A stretch of DNA of 19,969 nt from Actinomycetales bacterium Ga0077552 (GTDB lineage: Bacteria > Actinomycetota > Actinomycetes > Actinomycetales > Microbacteriaceae): contig LNFD01000191.1 in assembly GCA_001464255.1 (NCBI GenBank), positions 1 to 19,969 of the forward strand, read 5' to 3'. A model generated the notes under the pieces. It saw only the letters and a list, made by a program, of their open reading frames with translations, had not been told where the DNA came from and did no database searches. A program made the translations under genes and the position numbers. Each line of letters opens with the position of its first letter. Position 1 is the stretch's first letter. Shown here in pieces: positions 7,109 to 17,203 of this stretch.

Positions 7109-8275
7109 GTGACCTCGAACCAGAACTACCTCGCCGTGATCAAGGTGGTCGGCATCGGCGGCGGCGGCGTGAACGCCGTCAACCGCATGATCGAACTGGG
7201 GCTGCGCGGTGTCGAGTTCATCGCCATCAACACCGATGCCCAGGCGCTGCTCATGAGCGACGCCGACGTCAAGCTCGACGTCGGCCGCGAGCTCACCCGG
7301 GGCCTCGGCGCGGGCGCCGACCCCGAGGTCGGGCGCCGGGCTGCGGAGGACCACGCGGAGGAGATCGAGGAGGCCCTCGCGGGCGCCGACATGGTCTTCG
7401 TCACCGCGGGCGAGGGCGGCGGAACCGGCACGGGCGGAGCGCCCGTCGTCGCCCGCATCGCCAAATCGATCGGCGCGCTCACGATCGGCGTCGTCACGAA
7501 GCCCTTCGGCTTCGAGGGCAAGCGCCGCCAGGCCCAGGCCGACCTCGGCGTGGCCCAGCTCAAGAACGAGGTCGACACCCTCATCGTGGTGCCCAACGAC
7601 CGCTTGCTCGAGATCAGCGACCGCGGCATCAGCATGCTCGAGGCCTTCGCGACGGCCGACCAGGTGCTGCTCGCCGGCGTGCAGGGCATCACCGACCTCA
7701 TCACGACCCCCGGCCTCATCAACCTCGACTTCGCCGACGTCAAGAGCGTCATGCAGGGTGCGGGCTCGGCCCTCATGGGCATCGGCTCCGCGCGCGGCGC
7801 CGACCGCGCCATCAAGGCCGCCGAGCTCGCCGTCGCGAGTCCGCTCCTCGAGGCGAGCATCGATGGCGCGCACGGCGTGCTGCTCTCGATTCAGGGCGGC
7901 TCGAACCTCGGCATCTTCGAGATCAACGACGCCGCCAAGCTCGTGCAGGAGGCCGTGCACCCCGAGGCCAACATCATCTTCGGCGCGGTCATCGACGACA
8001 CCCTCGGCGACGAGGTGCGGGTGACGGTCATCGCCGCAGGCTTCGACGGCGGCGAGCCGACCGTCGTGCACCGCGACCGCCGAGCGAGCTTCCAGGCGGC
8101 CGAGGGCGGCGCCGGGGCGACGGCCGTCGCGACCGCGACGAGCGAGACGGGCGGACTCGACCGCGCTCTCGCCGACCGCGCGTGGGCCGACGACGGCGGC
8201 CTTGCGGCCACCGCGCCGATCGACCCCTTCGAGGCCGACGACGACGACCTCGACATCCCCGACTTCCTCCGCTGA
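7109..8275 (+). CDS. ftsZ: Cell division GTPase FtsZ
   Basis: FtsZ is the tubulin-like GTPase that polymerises into the cytokinetic ring. The 388-residue protein has the N-terminal VVGIGGGGVNAVNRM nucleotide-binding segment, the tubulin signature GGGTGTG (residues 103-109), the NEVDTLIVVPNDRLL segment and the T7 catalytic loop NLDFADVKSVM (from about residue 205). A short Ala/Gly/Asp-rich linker leads to the conserved C-terminal peptide DLDIPDFLR, the docking site for partners such as SepF. The GTG at 7109 is supported by the GGAAGG SD. Unlike the genes upstream, it has its own spacer with promoter-like elements, so it can probably be expressed independently of the mur genes. Confidence 0.98.
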   Translation: MTSNQNYLAVIKVVGIGGGGVNAVNRMIELGLRGVEFIAINTDAQALLMSDADVKLDVGRELTRGLGAGADPEVGRRAAEDHAEEIEEALAGADMVFVTAGEGGGTGTGGAPVVARIAKSIGALTIGVVTKPFGFEGKRRQAQADLGVAQLKNEVDTLIVVPNDRLLEISDRGISMLEAFATADQVLLAGVQGITDLITTPGLINLDFADVKSVMQGAGSALMGIGSARGADRAIKAAELAVASPLLEASIDGAHGVLLSIQGGSNLGIFEINDAAKLVQEAVHPEANIIFGAVIDDTLGDEVRVTVIAAGFDGGEPTVVHRDRRASFQAAEGGAGATAVATATSETGGLDRALADRAWADDGGLAATAPIDPFEADDDDLDIPDFLR

Positions 8276-8276
8276 C

Positions 8277-8975
8277 GTGGCGGCCGAGCAGCCCTCGACG
8301 GTCGACCCTGGGCTCGTCGCGCGGCACGCCGCCGTCGAGGCGGGCGTCGCCGAGGCCTGCCGGGCGGCCGGCCGCGCCCGTGACGAGGTCACGCTCATCG
8401 TCGTGACCAAGTTCCACCCCGCCTCGCTCATCCGCGACCTCGCGGCGCTCGGCGTGCACGACGTCGGTGAGAACCGGCATCAGGACGCCGCTCCGAAGGC
8501 GGCCGAGCTCGCCGACCTGCCGCTCACGTGGCACTTCGTCGGTCAGCTGCAGTCGAACAAGGCGCGCGCGGTCGCCGAGTACGCGCGCGTGATCCACTCG
8601 GTCGACCGCGACTCGCTCGTCACGGCGCTGGCCCGCACCGGGCGCCCGCTCGACGTGTTCCTCGAGGTCAACCTCACCGACGACCCCGGGCGCGGCGGGG
8701 CCGAGCCGGGCGCGCTGCTGCCGCTCGCCGAGCGCGTGCTCGAGCATCCCGCTCTCACCCTCCGCGGCGTCATGGCGGTCGCCCCCATCGACGAGGATGC
8801 TCGAGCGGCGTTCGCCCGCCTGCGCGGCCTCTCCGAGCGCCTGCGCACGGTCGCCCCGCACGCCGCCGCGATCTCCGCGGGCATGTCGGGCGACTACGCC
8901 GAGGCGATCGCCGAGGGCGCGACACACCTCCGCATCGGCGCGGCAATCACGGGTAAACGGCCCGAGCGCCCTTAA
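8277..8975 (+). CDS. YggS/PLPBP family pyridoxal phosphate homeostasis protein
   Basis: This 232-residue single-domain PLP-binding protein has the alanine-racemase-like TIM-barrel fold without racemase activity, and is implicated in vitamin B6 and amino acid homeostasis. The PLP lysine lies in TLIVVTKFHP near residue 45. Other family motifs are GENRHQD, WHFVGQLQSNKAR, SVDRDSL, and SAGMSGDYAEAIAEGATHLRIG near the phosphate-binding end. The GTG at 8277 lies one base after the ftsZ stop. No SD is visible, so translational coupling to ftsZ is likely. YggS-type genes between ftsZ and sepF are common in actinobacteria and firmicutes. The TAA stop overlaps a TAATCT -10-like box for sepF. Confidence 0.93.
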   Translation: MAAEQPSTVDPGLVARHAAVEAGVAEACRAAGRARDEVTLIVVTKFHPASLIRDLAALGVHDVGENRHQDAAPKAAELADLPLTWHFVGQLQSNKARAVAEYARVIHSVDRDSLVTALARTGRPLDVFLEVNLTDDPGRGGAEPGALLPLAERVLEHPALTLRGVMAVAPIDEDARAAFARLRGLSERLRTVAPHAAAISAGMSGDYAEAIAEGATHLRIGAAITGKRPERP

Positions 8976-9002
8976 TCTGGCGAGTGCCACGACCGGTAAG
9001 GA
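8973..9002 (+). promoter_or_regulatory. Candidate sepF -10 box and RBS
   Basis: TAATCT (8973-8978) matches TANNNT and overlaps the stop codon of the yggS-type gene. AAGGA (8998-9002) is an SD-like motif 8 bases before the sepF ATG and settles the start. A transcript starting near 8985 would have a leader of about 25 nt. No convincing -35 is present. Confidence 0.35.
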
Positions 9003-9010
9003 CGAACCTC

Positions 9011-9469
9011 ATGAGCAATCCGCTGCGCAAGACCATGGTGTACCTCGGCCTCGCCGATGAAGAGGTCGAGTACGACCACCCCGCGGCACCCGCCGCGACG
9101 GCCACGAGCGCCGCCGTAGCCCAGCGCGCCCCGGTGACGCCGCTGCGCCGCGCGGCGCCCGCGCGCGTCGCCGCGCCGAGCGACATGAACGAGATCCTCA
9201 CGGTGCACCCGCGCGCCTACAAAGACGCCCAGGTCATCGCCGAGAGCTTCCGCGAGGGCATCCCCGTCATCATCAACCTCTCGCAGATGACCGAGAGCGA
9301 GGCCCGGCGGCTCGTCGACTTCGCGAGCGGCCTCTCGCAGGGCCTCTACGGGCGCATCGAGCGCGTGACGAGCAAGGTCTTCCTGCTGTCGCCCGCGCAC
9401 GTCGCGACGACCGGCGACACCGCTGACATCGAGCCCGACGTCGACGCATCGTTCCTGACGCGCGACTGA
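9011..9469 (+). CDS. sepF: Cell division protein SepF
   Basis: SepF anchors and bundles FtsZ at the membrane. It is the essential FtsZ anchor in actinobacteria, which lack FtsA. The 152-residue protein starts with the conserved amphipathic region MSNPLRKTMVYLGLADEE. A variable Ala/Pro-rich linker (about 22-57) follows, then the SepF core (about 60-131) with ILTVHPRAYKDAQ, the dimer segment IPVIINLSQMTESEARRLVDFASG, and YGRIERVTSKVFLLSP. The ATG at 9011 is chosen because of the AAGGA SD and the conserved MSNP start. An upstream in-frame GTG at 8984 would only add unrelated residues. Confidence 0.96.
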   Translation: MSNPLRKTMVYLGLADEEVEYDHPAAPAATATSAAVAQRAPVTPLRRAAPARVAAPSDMNEILTVHPRAYKDAQVIAESFREGIPVIINLSQMTESEARRLVDFASGLSQGLYGRIERVTSKVFLLSPAHVATTGDTADIEPDVDASFLTRD

Positions 9470-9481
9470 GGCGGGTCGGCG

Positions 9482-9496
9482 CCGGCTCCCAGCCGG
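9482..9496. repeat. Short hairpin between sepF and yggT
   Basis: CCGGCT and AGCCGG form a perfect 6-bp stem around a CCC loop, 12 bp after the sepF stop. No U-tract follows. It may stabilise or attenuate the transcript, but it could arise by chance in such GC-rich DNA. Confidence 0.25.
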
Positions 9497-9514
9497 ACCT
9501 GCGAGACTAGGGCT

Positions 9515-9811
9515 GTGACGCTCGTCTTCTCGATCATCCTGTCGGTCATCTACGTGGCCCTGCTGATCGTCTTCATCGCCATGTGGGTGCGGTTCGTCTT
9601 CGACTGGGTGCAGGTGCTCAACCCGGGCTTCCGCCCGCGCGGGGTCGTCGTTCTCATCGCCGAGTCGAGCTACACGATCACCGATCCGCCGCTGAAGGCC
9701 GTGCGACGGGTCATCCCGCCGCTCCAACTGGGCTCGATCCGGCTCGATCTCGCCTGGACGATCGTGCTCATCGTGCTGCTGATCCTGATGTCGCTCGTGA
9801 GCGGTCGGTAG
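9515..9811 (+). CDS. YggT family membrane protein
   Basis: This is a 98-residue integral membrane protein of the YggT family, whose exact role is not settled. The gene is regularly found between sepF and divIVA in Gram-positive bacteria, which suggests a link to division or osmotic homeostasis. Two membrane segments are visible, at about residues 4-25 and 74-95. Between them lies the family-typical amphipathic region with RFVFDWVQVLNPGFRPRG and YTITDPPLKAVRRVIPP. The start is a GTG at 9515. No clear SD is seen; the region before it reads GACTAGGGCT. Confidence 0.9.
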   Translation: MTLVFSIILSVIYVALLIVFIAMWVRFVFDWVQVLNPGFRPRGVVVLIAESSYTITDPPLKAVRRVIPPLQLGSIRLDLAWTIVLIVLLILMSLVSGR

Positions 9812-9867
9812 TCGGCCCGCCTCCTGGCTCGCTCCGTGGTGAGGGCGCTACGCTGACCGAAACAGAT

Positions 9868-9897
9868 GTGACGCGTGTGACAGGTTGTTGCTAGCGT
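9868..9897 (+). promoter_or_regulatory. Candidate divIVA promoter with direct repeat
   Basis: GTGACG (9868-9873) resembles a -35 box (TTGACA) and TAGCGT (9892-9897) fits TANNNT, with an 18-bp spacer. The predicted start near 9904 would give a leader of about 40 nt. TGTGAC is repeated in direct orientation at 9867-9872 and 9876-9881, a 9-bp period over the putative -35, which could be a regulator site. A further TANNNT match, TACGCT, lies at 9849-9854. Confidence 0.4.
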
Positions 9898-9932
9898 TAC
9901 CCCATCGTTATTCATCCGCTCCAGAAAGTCTC

Positions 9933-9939
9933 GAGGTGA
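9933..9939 (+). promoter_or_regulatory. Strong RBS of divIVA
   Basis: GAGGTGA closely matches the anti-SD complement and is 5 bases before the ATG at 9945. It rules out the upstream in-frame GTG/TTG candidates near 9885. It is one of the best SD sequences in the window and fits high expression of DivIVA. Confidence 0.7.
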
Positions 9940-9944
9940 CGAAC

Positions 9945-10745
9945 ATGGCTCTCACGCCCGAAGATGTCGTCAACAAGCGTTTCCAGTCGACCAAGTTCCG
10001 CGAGGGCTACGACCAGGACGAGGTCGACGACTTCCTCGACGAGATCGTCGTCGAGCTGCGTCGCCTCAACCAGGAGAACGACGAGCTGCGTCAGCGCCTC
10101 GTCGCCGCGGATGCGCGCATCGCCGAGCTGCAGCGCGGTGGCGCGGTCGCCGCGGCCCCCATGGAGTCGCCAGCCCCCGCGATCGTCGCGGCCCCCGTGA
10201 CGCCGGCCCCCGCGCCGGTGGCCGAGGCGCCGGCGCCCGTGACGAGCGCGGCCGAGCCGACCGCTGACACGAACAACCTCCTGCAGCTGGCCCGCCGCCT
10301 GCACGAGGAGCACGTGCGTGAGGGTGTCGCCAAGAAGGAGCAGTTGATCGCCGAGGGCCAGGCCGAGGCCGCCCGCATCGTGGCCGAGGCCACGAGCGCG
10401 CAGCAGGGCCAGCTGCAGGCGCTCGAGCAGGAGCGCTCGACGCTGCAGCGCAGCGTCGACGAGCTGCGCACCTTCGAGCGCGAGTACCGCCAGCAGCTGC
10501 GCACCTACATCCAGACCCAGCTCGCCGAGCTCGAGAGCACCGCGCAGCCCGCGGCGGCTCCGGTGATGGCGGGTTCGGCCCCGACGGAGGGCTCGGCGCC
10601 GGTCTACGGCTCCGCTCCCTCGTACCCGGCCGACCAGGGCTACCCCGGCTCGGCCCCCGCGTACCCGGCTCCGGCCTCGCCCGCCCAGGGCTACCCGGCG
10701 CCGCAGACGCCGCCTCCCGGCCAGTTCCCGGGCTACGGTTCCTGA
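9945..10745 (+). CDS. divIVA: DivIVA/Wag31 polar growth protein
   Basis: This coiled-coil scaffold binds negatively curved membrane at poles and septa and directs polar cell-wall growth in actinobacteria. The 266-residue protein has the DivIVA N-terminal domain (ALTPEDVVNKRF, then KFREGYDQDEVDDFLDEIV); Phe18-Arg19 match the membrane-inserting pair of Bacillus DivIVA. The first coiled coil runs about 30-64. A Pro/Ala linker covers about 67-108, and the long second coil about 110-199. The C-terminal tail (about 205-266) is low complexity, rich in Gly, Ser, Ala, Pro and Tyr, with repeated GSAP and YP units. The start is fixed by the GAGGTGA SD. Location after sepF and yggT is the expected one. 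Confidence 0.96.
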   Translation: MALTPEDVVNKRFQSTKFREGYDQDEVDDFLDEIVVELRRLNQENDELRQRLVAADARIAELQRGGAVAAAPMESPAPAIVAAPVTPAPAPVAEAPAPVTSAAEPTADTNNLLQLARRLHEEHVREGVAKKEQLIAEGQAEAARIVAEATSAQQGQLQALEQERSTLQRSVDELRTFEREYRQQLRTYIQTQLAELESTAQPAAAPVMAGSAPTEGSAPVYGSAPSYPADQGYPGSAPAYPAPASPAQGYPAPQTPPPGQFPGYGS

Positions 10746-10765
10746 GCACCACTATCAGCATCCGC

Positions 10766-10792
10766 GTGACGCGGAAGGGAGCGCGACGGTGA
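10766..10792 (+). CDS. Possible 8-codon upstream ORF overlapping the rluD-like start
   Basis: GTG at 10766 opens an 8-codon frame (MTRKGARR) ending in TGA at 10790-10792, which overlaps the GTG start of the pseudouridine synthase gene as GTGA. It runs through the 5' arm of the hairpin that covers that gene's RBS, so its translation would melt the arm and place a terminating ribosome on the next start codon. No SD is visible before it, so whether it is translated is uncertain. Confidence 0.25.
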   Translation: MTRKGARR

Positions 10793-10811
10793 CCGAGTCG
10801 CGCTCCCTTCC
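10773..10811 (+). promoter_or_regulatory. 15-bp RBS/start-sequestering hairpin of the rluD-like gene
   Basis: The 5' arm at 10773-10787 (begins GGAAGGGA, ends GCGCGAC) is perfectly complementary to the 3' arm at 10797-10811, with a 9-nt loop at 10788-10796. The only plausible SD (GGAAGGGA, 10773-10780) lies wholly in the 5' arm and the GTG start (10789-10791) lies in the loop. The 3' arm is coding. No U-tract follows on either strand, so it does not look like an intrinsic terminator. Confidence 0.6.
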
Positions 10812-11712
10812 TGTTCCCCCCGGTCGTGCCGGCGAGCGGGTGGATGTCGCGCTCGCGACGCTGCTCGGGTTCTCGCGCACGCAGGCGGCCGAGATCGCCG
10901 ATGCGGGCGGCGTGACCCTCGACGGCCGCGTTGTCGGCAAGTCCGACCGTCTCGCGGCGGACGCGTGGCTCGAGGTGACCTGGCAGCCGCGCCGCGCGGT
11001 CGTCATCGAGCCCATCCCGGTCGACGACCTGCGCATCGTCCACGACGACGACGACCTCGTCGTGGTCGACAAGCCCGTCGGCGTCGCAGCGCACCCCTCG
11101 GCCGGCTGGGAGGGGCCGACCGTCATCGGCGCCCTCGCCGCGGCCGGGTTCCGCATCGCGACCTCCGGGCCCGCCGAGCGCGCCGGCATCGTGCATCGGC
11201 TCGACGCGGGCACGAGCGGCCTCATGGTGGTGGCGAAGTCGGAGCACGCCTATCGCGAGCTCAAGCGGCAGTTCCACGATCGCGAGGTCGAGAAGATCTA
11301 CCACGCCGTCGTGCAGGGCCACCCCGACCCGCTCTCGGGCACGATCGACGCGCCCATCGGTCGCCACCCGGGCAGCGCCTGGAAGTTCGCGGTCGTCGCG
11401 GGCGGCAAGACCTCTGTGACCCACTACGACACGATTGAGGCTTTCCCCTCCGCCTCCCTGCTCGAGATCCACCTCGAGACCGGGCGCACGCACCAGATCC
11501 GGGTGCACATGGCCGCCCAGCGCCACCCCTGCGTCGGCGACGCGATGTACGGCGCCGACCCGGTGCTGAGCGCACGGCTCGGCCTCGAGCGGCAGTGGCT
11601 GCACGCCATGCGGCTGGGGTTCCGGCATCCCGCGACGGGGGAGTGGAGCGAGCACACCTCGCGGTACCCCGACGATCTGCAGCACGCGCTCGATGTGCTG
11701 AGCAGTGCCTGA
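10789..11712 (+). CDS. rluD: RluA/RluD family pseudouridine synthase
   Basis: This enzyme isomerises specific uridines in 23S rRNA (RluD type) or other RNAs to pseudouridine. The 307-residue protein has an N-terminal S4-like RNA-binding domain (about 8-65: AGERVDVALATLLGFSRTQAAE, then GGVTLDGRVV). The RluA catalytic domain follows, with IVHRLDAGTSGLMVVAK carrying the catalytic aspartate (Asp139), then LLEIHLETGRTHQIRVHMA and a C-terminal QWLHAMRLGF. The GTG start is 8 bases after GGAAGGGA. The exact target site cannot be told from sequence, so the symbol is by family and by common naming at this locus. In many actinobacteria lspA lies just upstream; here it does not. Confidence 0.9.
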   Translation: MTESRSLPVPPGRAGERVDVALATLLGFSRTQAAEIADAGGVTLDGRVVGKSDRLAADAWLEVTWQPRRAVVIEPIPVDDLRIVHDDDDLVVVDKPVGVAAHPSAGWEGPTVIGALAAAGFRIATSGPAERAGIVHRLDAGTSGLMVVAKSEHAYRELKRQFHDREVEKIYHAVVQGHPDPLSGTIDAPIGRHPGSAWKFAVVAGGKTSVTHYDTIEAFPSASLLEIHLETGRTHQIRVHMAAQRHPCVGDAMYGADPVLSARLGLERQWLHAMRLGFRHPATGEWSEHTSRYPDDLQHALDVLSSA

Positions 11713-11753
11713 CGCGCCCTCGCGACACGCCAGGGGCGCTCGACGGCACGACC

Positions 11754-11785
11754 TAGACTGAGGGTCCAGATTGACCCGTCGGAGG
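11754..11785 (+). promoter_or_regulatory. Candidate dnaE -10 box and RBS
   Basis: TAGACT (11754-11759) matches TANNNT. A start near 11766 would give a leader of about 24 nt, long enough to include the SD GGAGG (11781-11785), which is 4 bases before the GTG at 11790. The -35 region is not recognisable. Just upstream, weakly complementary GCGCCC and GGGCGC segments follow the preceding stop but form no convincing terminator. Confidence 0.4.
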
Positions 11786-11789
11786 CCCC

Positions 11790-15305
<3,516 letters not shown>

Positions 15306-15317
15306 GTCGGGGCGCTT

Positions 15318-15818
15318 CTAGAGCTCGGCGCCGAGCACGCGATAGGCGCGCTCGTGGTACAGCAGCGGCTCGTCGGGCTCGCCGAGGGCCCCTTCGTCGA
15401 TCTGCACGGCGATCATGGCGTTGTTCGCCACCGAGGTGCGGGCGACGATCGTGCCGACCATCCAGGCCGTCACGTTCTTGAGGATCGGTAGACCGTGCGG
15501 CCCCGGCTCCCAGTGGTCGCCGTCGAAGCGGTGCGCGTTGTCGCCGGCCATGATCTGCGCGACGGCGAAGTCCTCCTGGCCCAGCATGTGGATCGCGACG
15601 CGATCGGTCTGCTCGATCGCGGGCCACGAGCTCGCGGTGCGGGCCATGTTGAAGGTCGCGAGCGGCGGGACGGCGGCGAGCGAGGCGAGCGACGTGGCCG
15701 TGAAGCCGACGGGGCGGCCGTCGGGCGTCAGCGCCGTGATCACGGCGACTCCTGCCGCGTGGCGGCGGAAGGCCTGCGCGAAGGCGTCGAAACCGGTGGC
15801 GTCGGGAGCGGTGGTCAT
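15318..15818 (-). CDS. Flavin reductase-like FMN-binding protein
   Basis: This 166-residue protein of the flavin reductase (HpaC/RutF-like) FMN-binding split-barrel family probably reduces free FMN or FAD with NAD(P)H, often for a partner monooxygenase. Visible features are FRRHAAGVAVITALTPDGRPVGFTATSLASLAAVPPL, the typical flavin-binding N-terminal half, and later NVTAWMVGTIVARTSVANNAMI. No partner oxygenase gene is in the window, so the substrate is unknown. The ATG at 15818 is preferred; a GTG one codon upstream (15821) is possible, and neither has a clear SD. It converges on dnaE with 12 bp between stops and diverges from hisD. Confidence 0.85.
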   Translation of the reverse strand: MTTAPDATGFDAFAQAFRRHAAGVAVITALTPDGRPVGFTATSLASLAAVPPLATFNMARTASSWPAIEQTDRVAIHMLGQEDFAVAQIMAGDNAHRFDGDHWEPGPHGLPILKNVTAWMVGTIVARTSVANNAMIAVQIDEGALGEPDEPLLYHERAYRVLGAEL

Positions 15819-15871
15819 CACGGTCTATGCAACCGCATCCACGCCCGGGTATTCCCGAGGCTGGCCGCGAT

Positions 15872-15877
15872 TAGGCT
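15872..15877 (+). promoter_or_regulatory. Candidate -10 box (TAGGCT) for hisD
   Basis: TAGGCT ends 9 bases before the hisD ATG (15887). With a start about 7 bases downstream, the mRNA would be leaderless or nearly so. No SD precedes hisD, which fits. The -35 region is not recognisable. This is the only intergenic example of the TAGGCTG element, because the ones at murC and nrdR overlap upstream stop codons. Confidence 0.45.
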
Positions 15878-15886
15878 GAACGGGCC

Positions 15887-17191
15887 ATGATGCGAACCCT
15901 CGACCTGCGCGGCCGCACGCTCTCCGCCGCCGACCTGCTCGCCCTCGTCCCGCGTGCCGCGAGCGATGTCGGCTCGGCCGTCGACGCCGTCGACGCCCTG
16001 ATCCAGGATGTCCGCGATCGCGGCAGCGCCGCCCTGCTCGATCAGGCCGAGCGCTTCGATCGCGTGCGGCCGGCCGCGGTGCGGGTGACGCCCGAGCAGC
16101 TCGCGCAGGCCGAGGCGGCCCTCGACCCGGCGGTGCGCGCGGCGCTCGAGGAGGCGATCGACCGGGTGCGGCGCACGACCGCGGCCCAGGTGCCGGCCGA
16201 GCAGGTGACGCAGGTCGCCCCGGGCGCGCGCATCGTGCAGCGCTGGCAGCCCGTCGCGCGCGTCGGCCTCTACGTGCCGGGCGGCAAGGCCGTCTACCCC
16301 TCGAGCGTCGTCATGAACGTCGTCGCCGCGCAGGTCGCGGGGGTGGGCTCGATCGCCCTCACCTCGCCGCCGCAGGCCGCGTTCGGCGGCTCGGTGCACC
16401 CGACGATCCTCGGCGCCGCGGCCCTGCTCGGCGTCGACGAGGTCTACGCGATGGGTGGGGCAGGCGCGATCGGCGCCCTCGCCTACGGGGTGCCCGACCT
16501 GGGCCTCGAGCCCGTGCAGGTCATCACGGGCCCCGGCAACCTGTTCGTCGCCACGGCCAAGCGCGCCGTGAAGGGCGTCGTCGGCATCGACAGCGAGGCC
16601 GGCCCGACCGAGATCCTCATCATCGCCGACGGCAGCGCGCGCCCCGACTACGTGGTCGCCGACCTCATCAGCCAGGCCGAGCACGACGAGCTCGCGGGCA
16701 GCGTGCTCGTGACCGACGATGCGGCGCTCGCGCAGGCGGTGCAGACCGCCCTGCCCGCCGCGGTCGCGGCGACCGCGCACCGCGAGCGCGTCACGACGGC
16801 CCTCGAGGGGCCGCAGTCGGCGGTCGTGCTCGTCGACGATCTCGAGCAGGCCGTGCGGTTCAGCAACGCCTACGGCCCCGAGCACCTCGAGGTGCAGGTC
16901 GCCGACCCGCAGGCCCTGCTGCCGTCGCTCGAGAGCGCCGGGGCGATCTTCGTCGGCGACCACACCCCGGTGAGCCTCGGCGACTACATCGCGGGCTCCA
17001 ACCACGTGCTGCCGACGGGCGGGCAGGCGCGCTTCGCCTCGGGGCTCGGCGCGTACACCTTCCTGCGCCCGCAGCAGATCGTCGAGTACGACCGGGATGC
17101 CCTCGCCGAGGTCGCCGCCCACGTGGCCGCGCTCAGCGACGCCGAGCAGCTGCCGGCGCACGGCGACGCCGTGCGCGCCCGCTTCCTCTAG
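15887..17191 (+). CDS. hisD: Histidinol dehydrogenase
   Basis: HisD is the zinc- and NAD-dependent enzyme that oxidises L-histidinol to L-histidine, the last two steps of the pathway. The 434-residue length is normal. Motifs in order are RVGLYVPGGKAVYPSSVVMN, AMGGAGAIGALAYG, VITGPGNLFVATAKR and DSEAGPTEILIIAD. The Zn/substrate region ISQAEHDELAG comes next, and then GPEHLEV, whose Glu332-His333 match the catalytic pair. No other his genes are in the window. The start has two ATGs in a row (15887 and 15890). The stop TAG doubles as part of the nrdR -10-like box. Confidence 0.97.
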   Translation: MMRTLDLRGRTLSAADLLALVPRAASDVGSAVDAVDALIQDVRDRGSAALLDQAERFDRVRPAAVRVTPEQLAQAEAALDPAVRAALEEAIDRVRRTTAAQVPAEQVTQVAPGARIVQRWQPVARVGLYVPGGKAVYPSSVVMNVVAAQVAGVGSIALTSPPQAAFGGSVHPTILGAAALLGVDEVYAMGGAGAIGALAYGVPDLGLEPVQVITGPGNLFVATAKRAVKGVVGIDSEAGPTEILIIADGSARPDYVVADLISQAEHDELAGSVLVTDDAALAQAVQTALPAAVAATAHRERVTTALEGPQSAVVLVDDLEQAVRFSNAYGPEHLEVQVADPQALLPSLESAGAIFVGDHTPVSLGDYIAGSNHVLPTGGQARFASGLGAYTFLRPQQIVEYDRDALAEVAAHVAALSDAEQLPAHGDAVRARFL

Positions 17192-17194
17192 GCT
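17189..17194 (+). promoter_or_regulatory. Candidate -10 box (TAGGCT) for nrdR, overlapping the hisD stop
   Basis: TAGGCT begins with the hisD stop codon and ends 9 bases before the nrdR ATG at 17204. Geometry and sequence closely match the elements before murC and hisD. Downstream, GGCGG could act as a weak SD on longer read-through transcripts. Confidence 0.4.
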
Positions 17195-17203
17195 GGCGGC
17201 ACC

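Noticed and set aside
9885..9944. Longer DivIVA starting near 9885
   Set aside because: The added residues are not DivIVA-like, and the near-perfect GAGGTGA SD sets the ATG at 9945.
10773..10811. The rluD hairpin as a Rho-independent terminator for divIVA
   Set aside because: The stem is strong, but no U-tract follows on either strand and the structure covers the start codon of the next gene, so a translational role fits better.
11713..11740. GCGCCC / GGGCGC pair after the rluD-like gene as a terminator
   Set aside because: Only about 6 bp pair, with a loop of about 13 nt and no U-tract. This is expected by chance in such GC-rich sequence.
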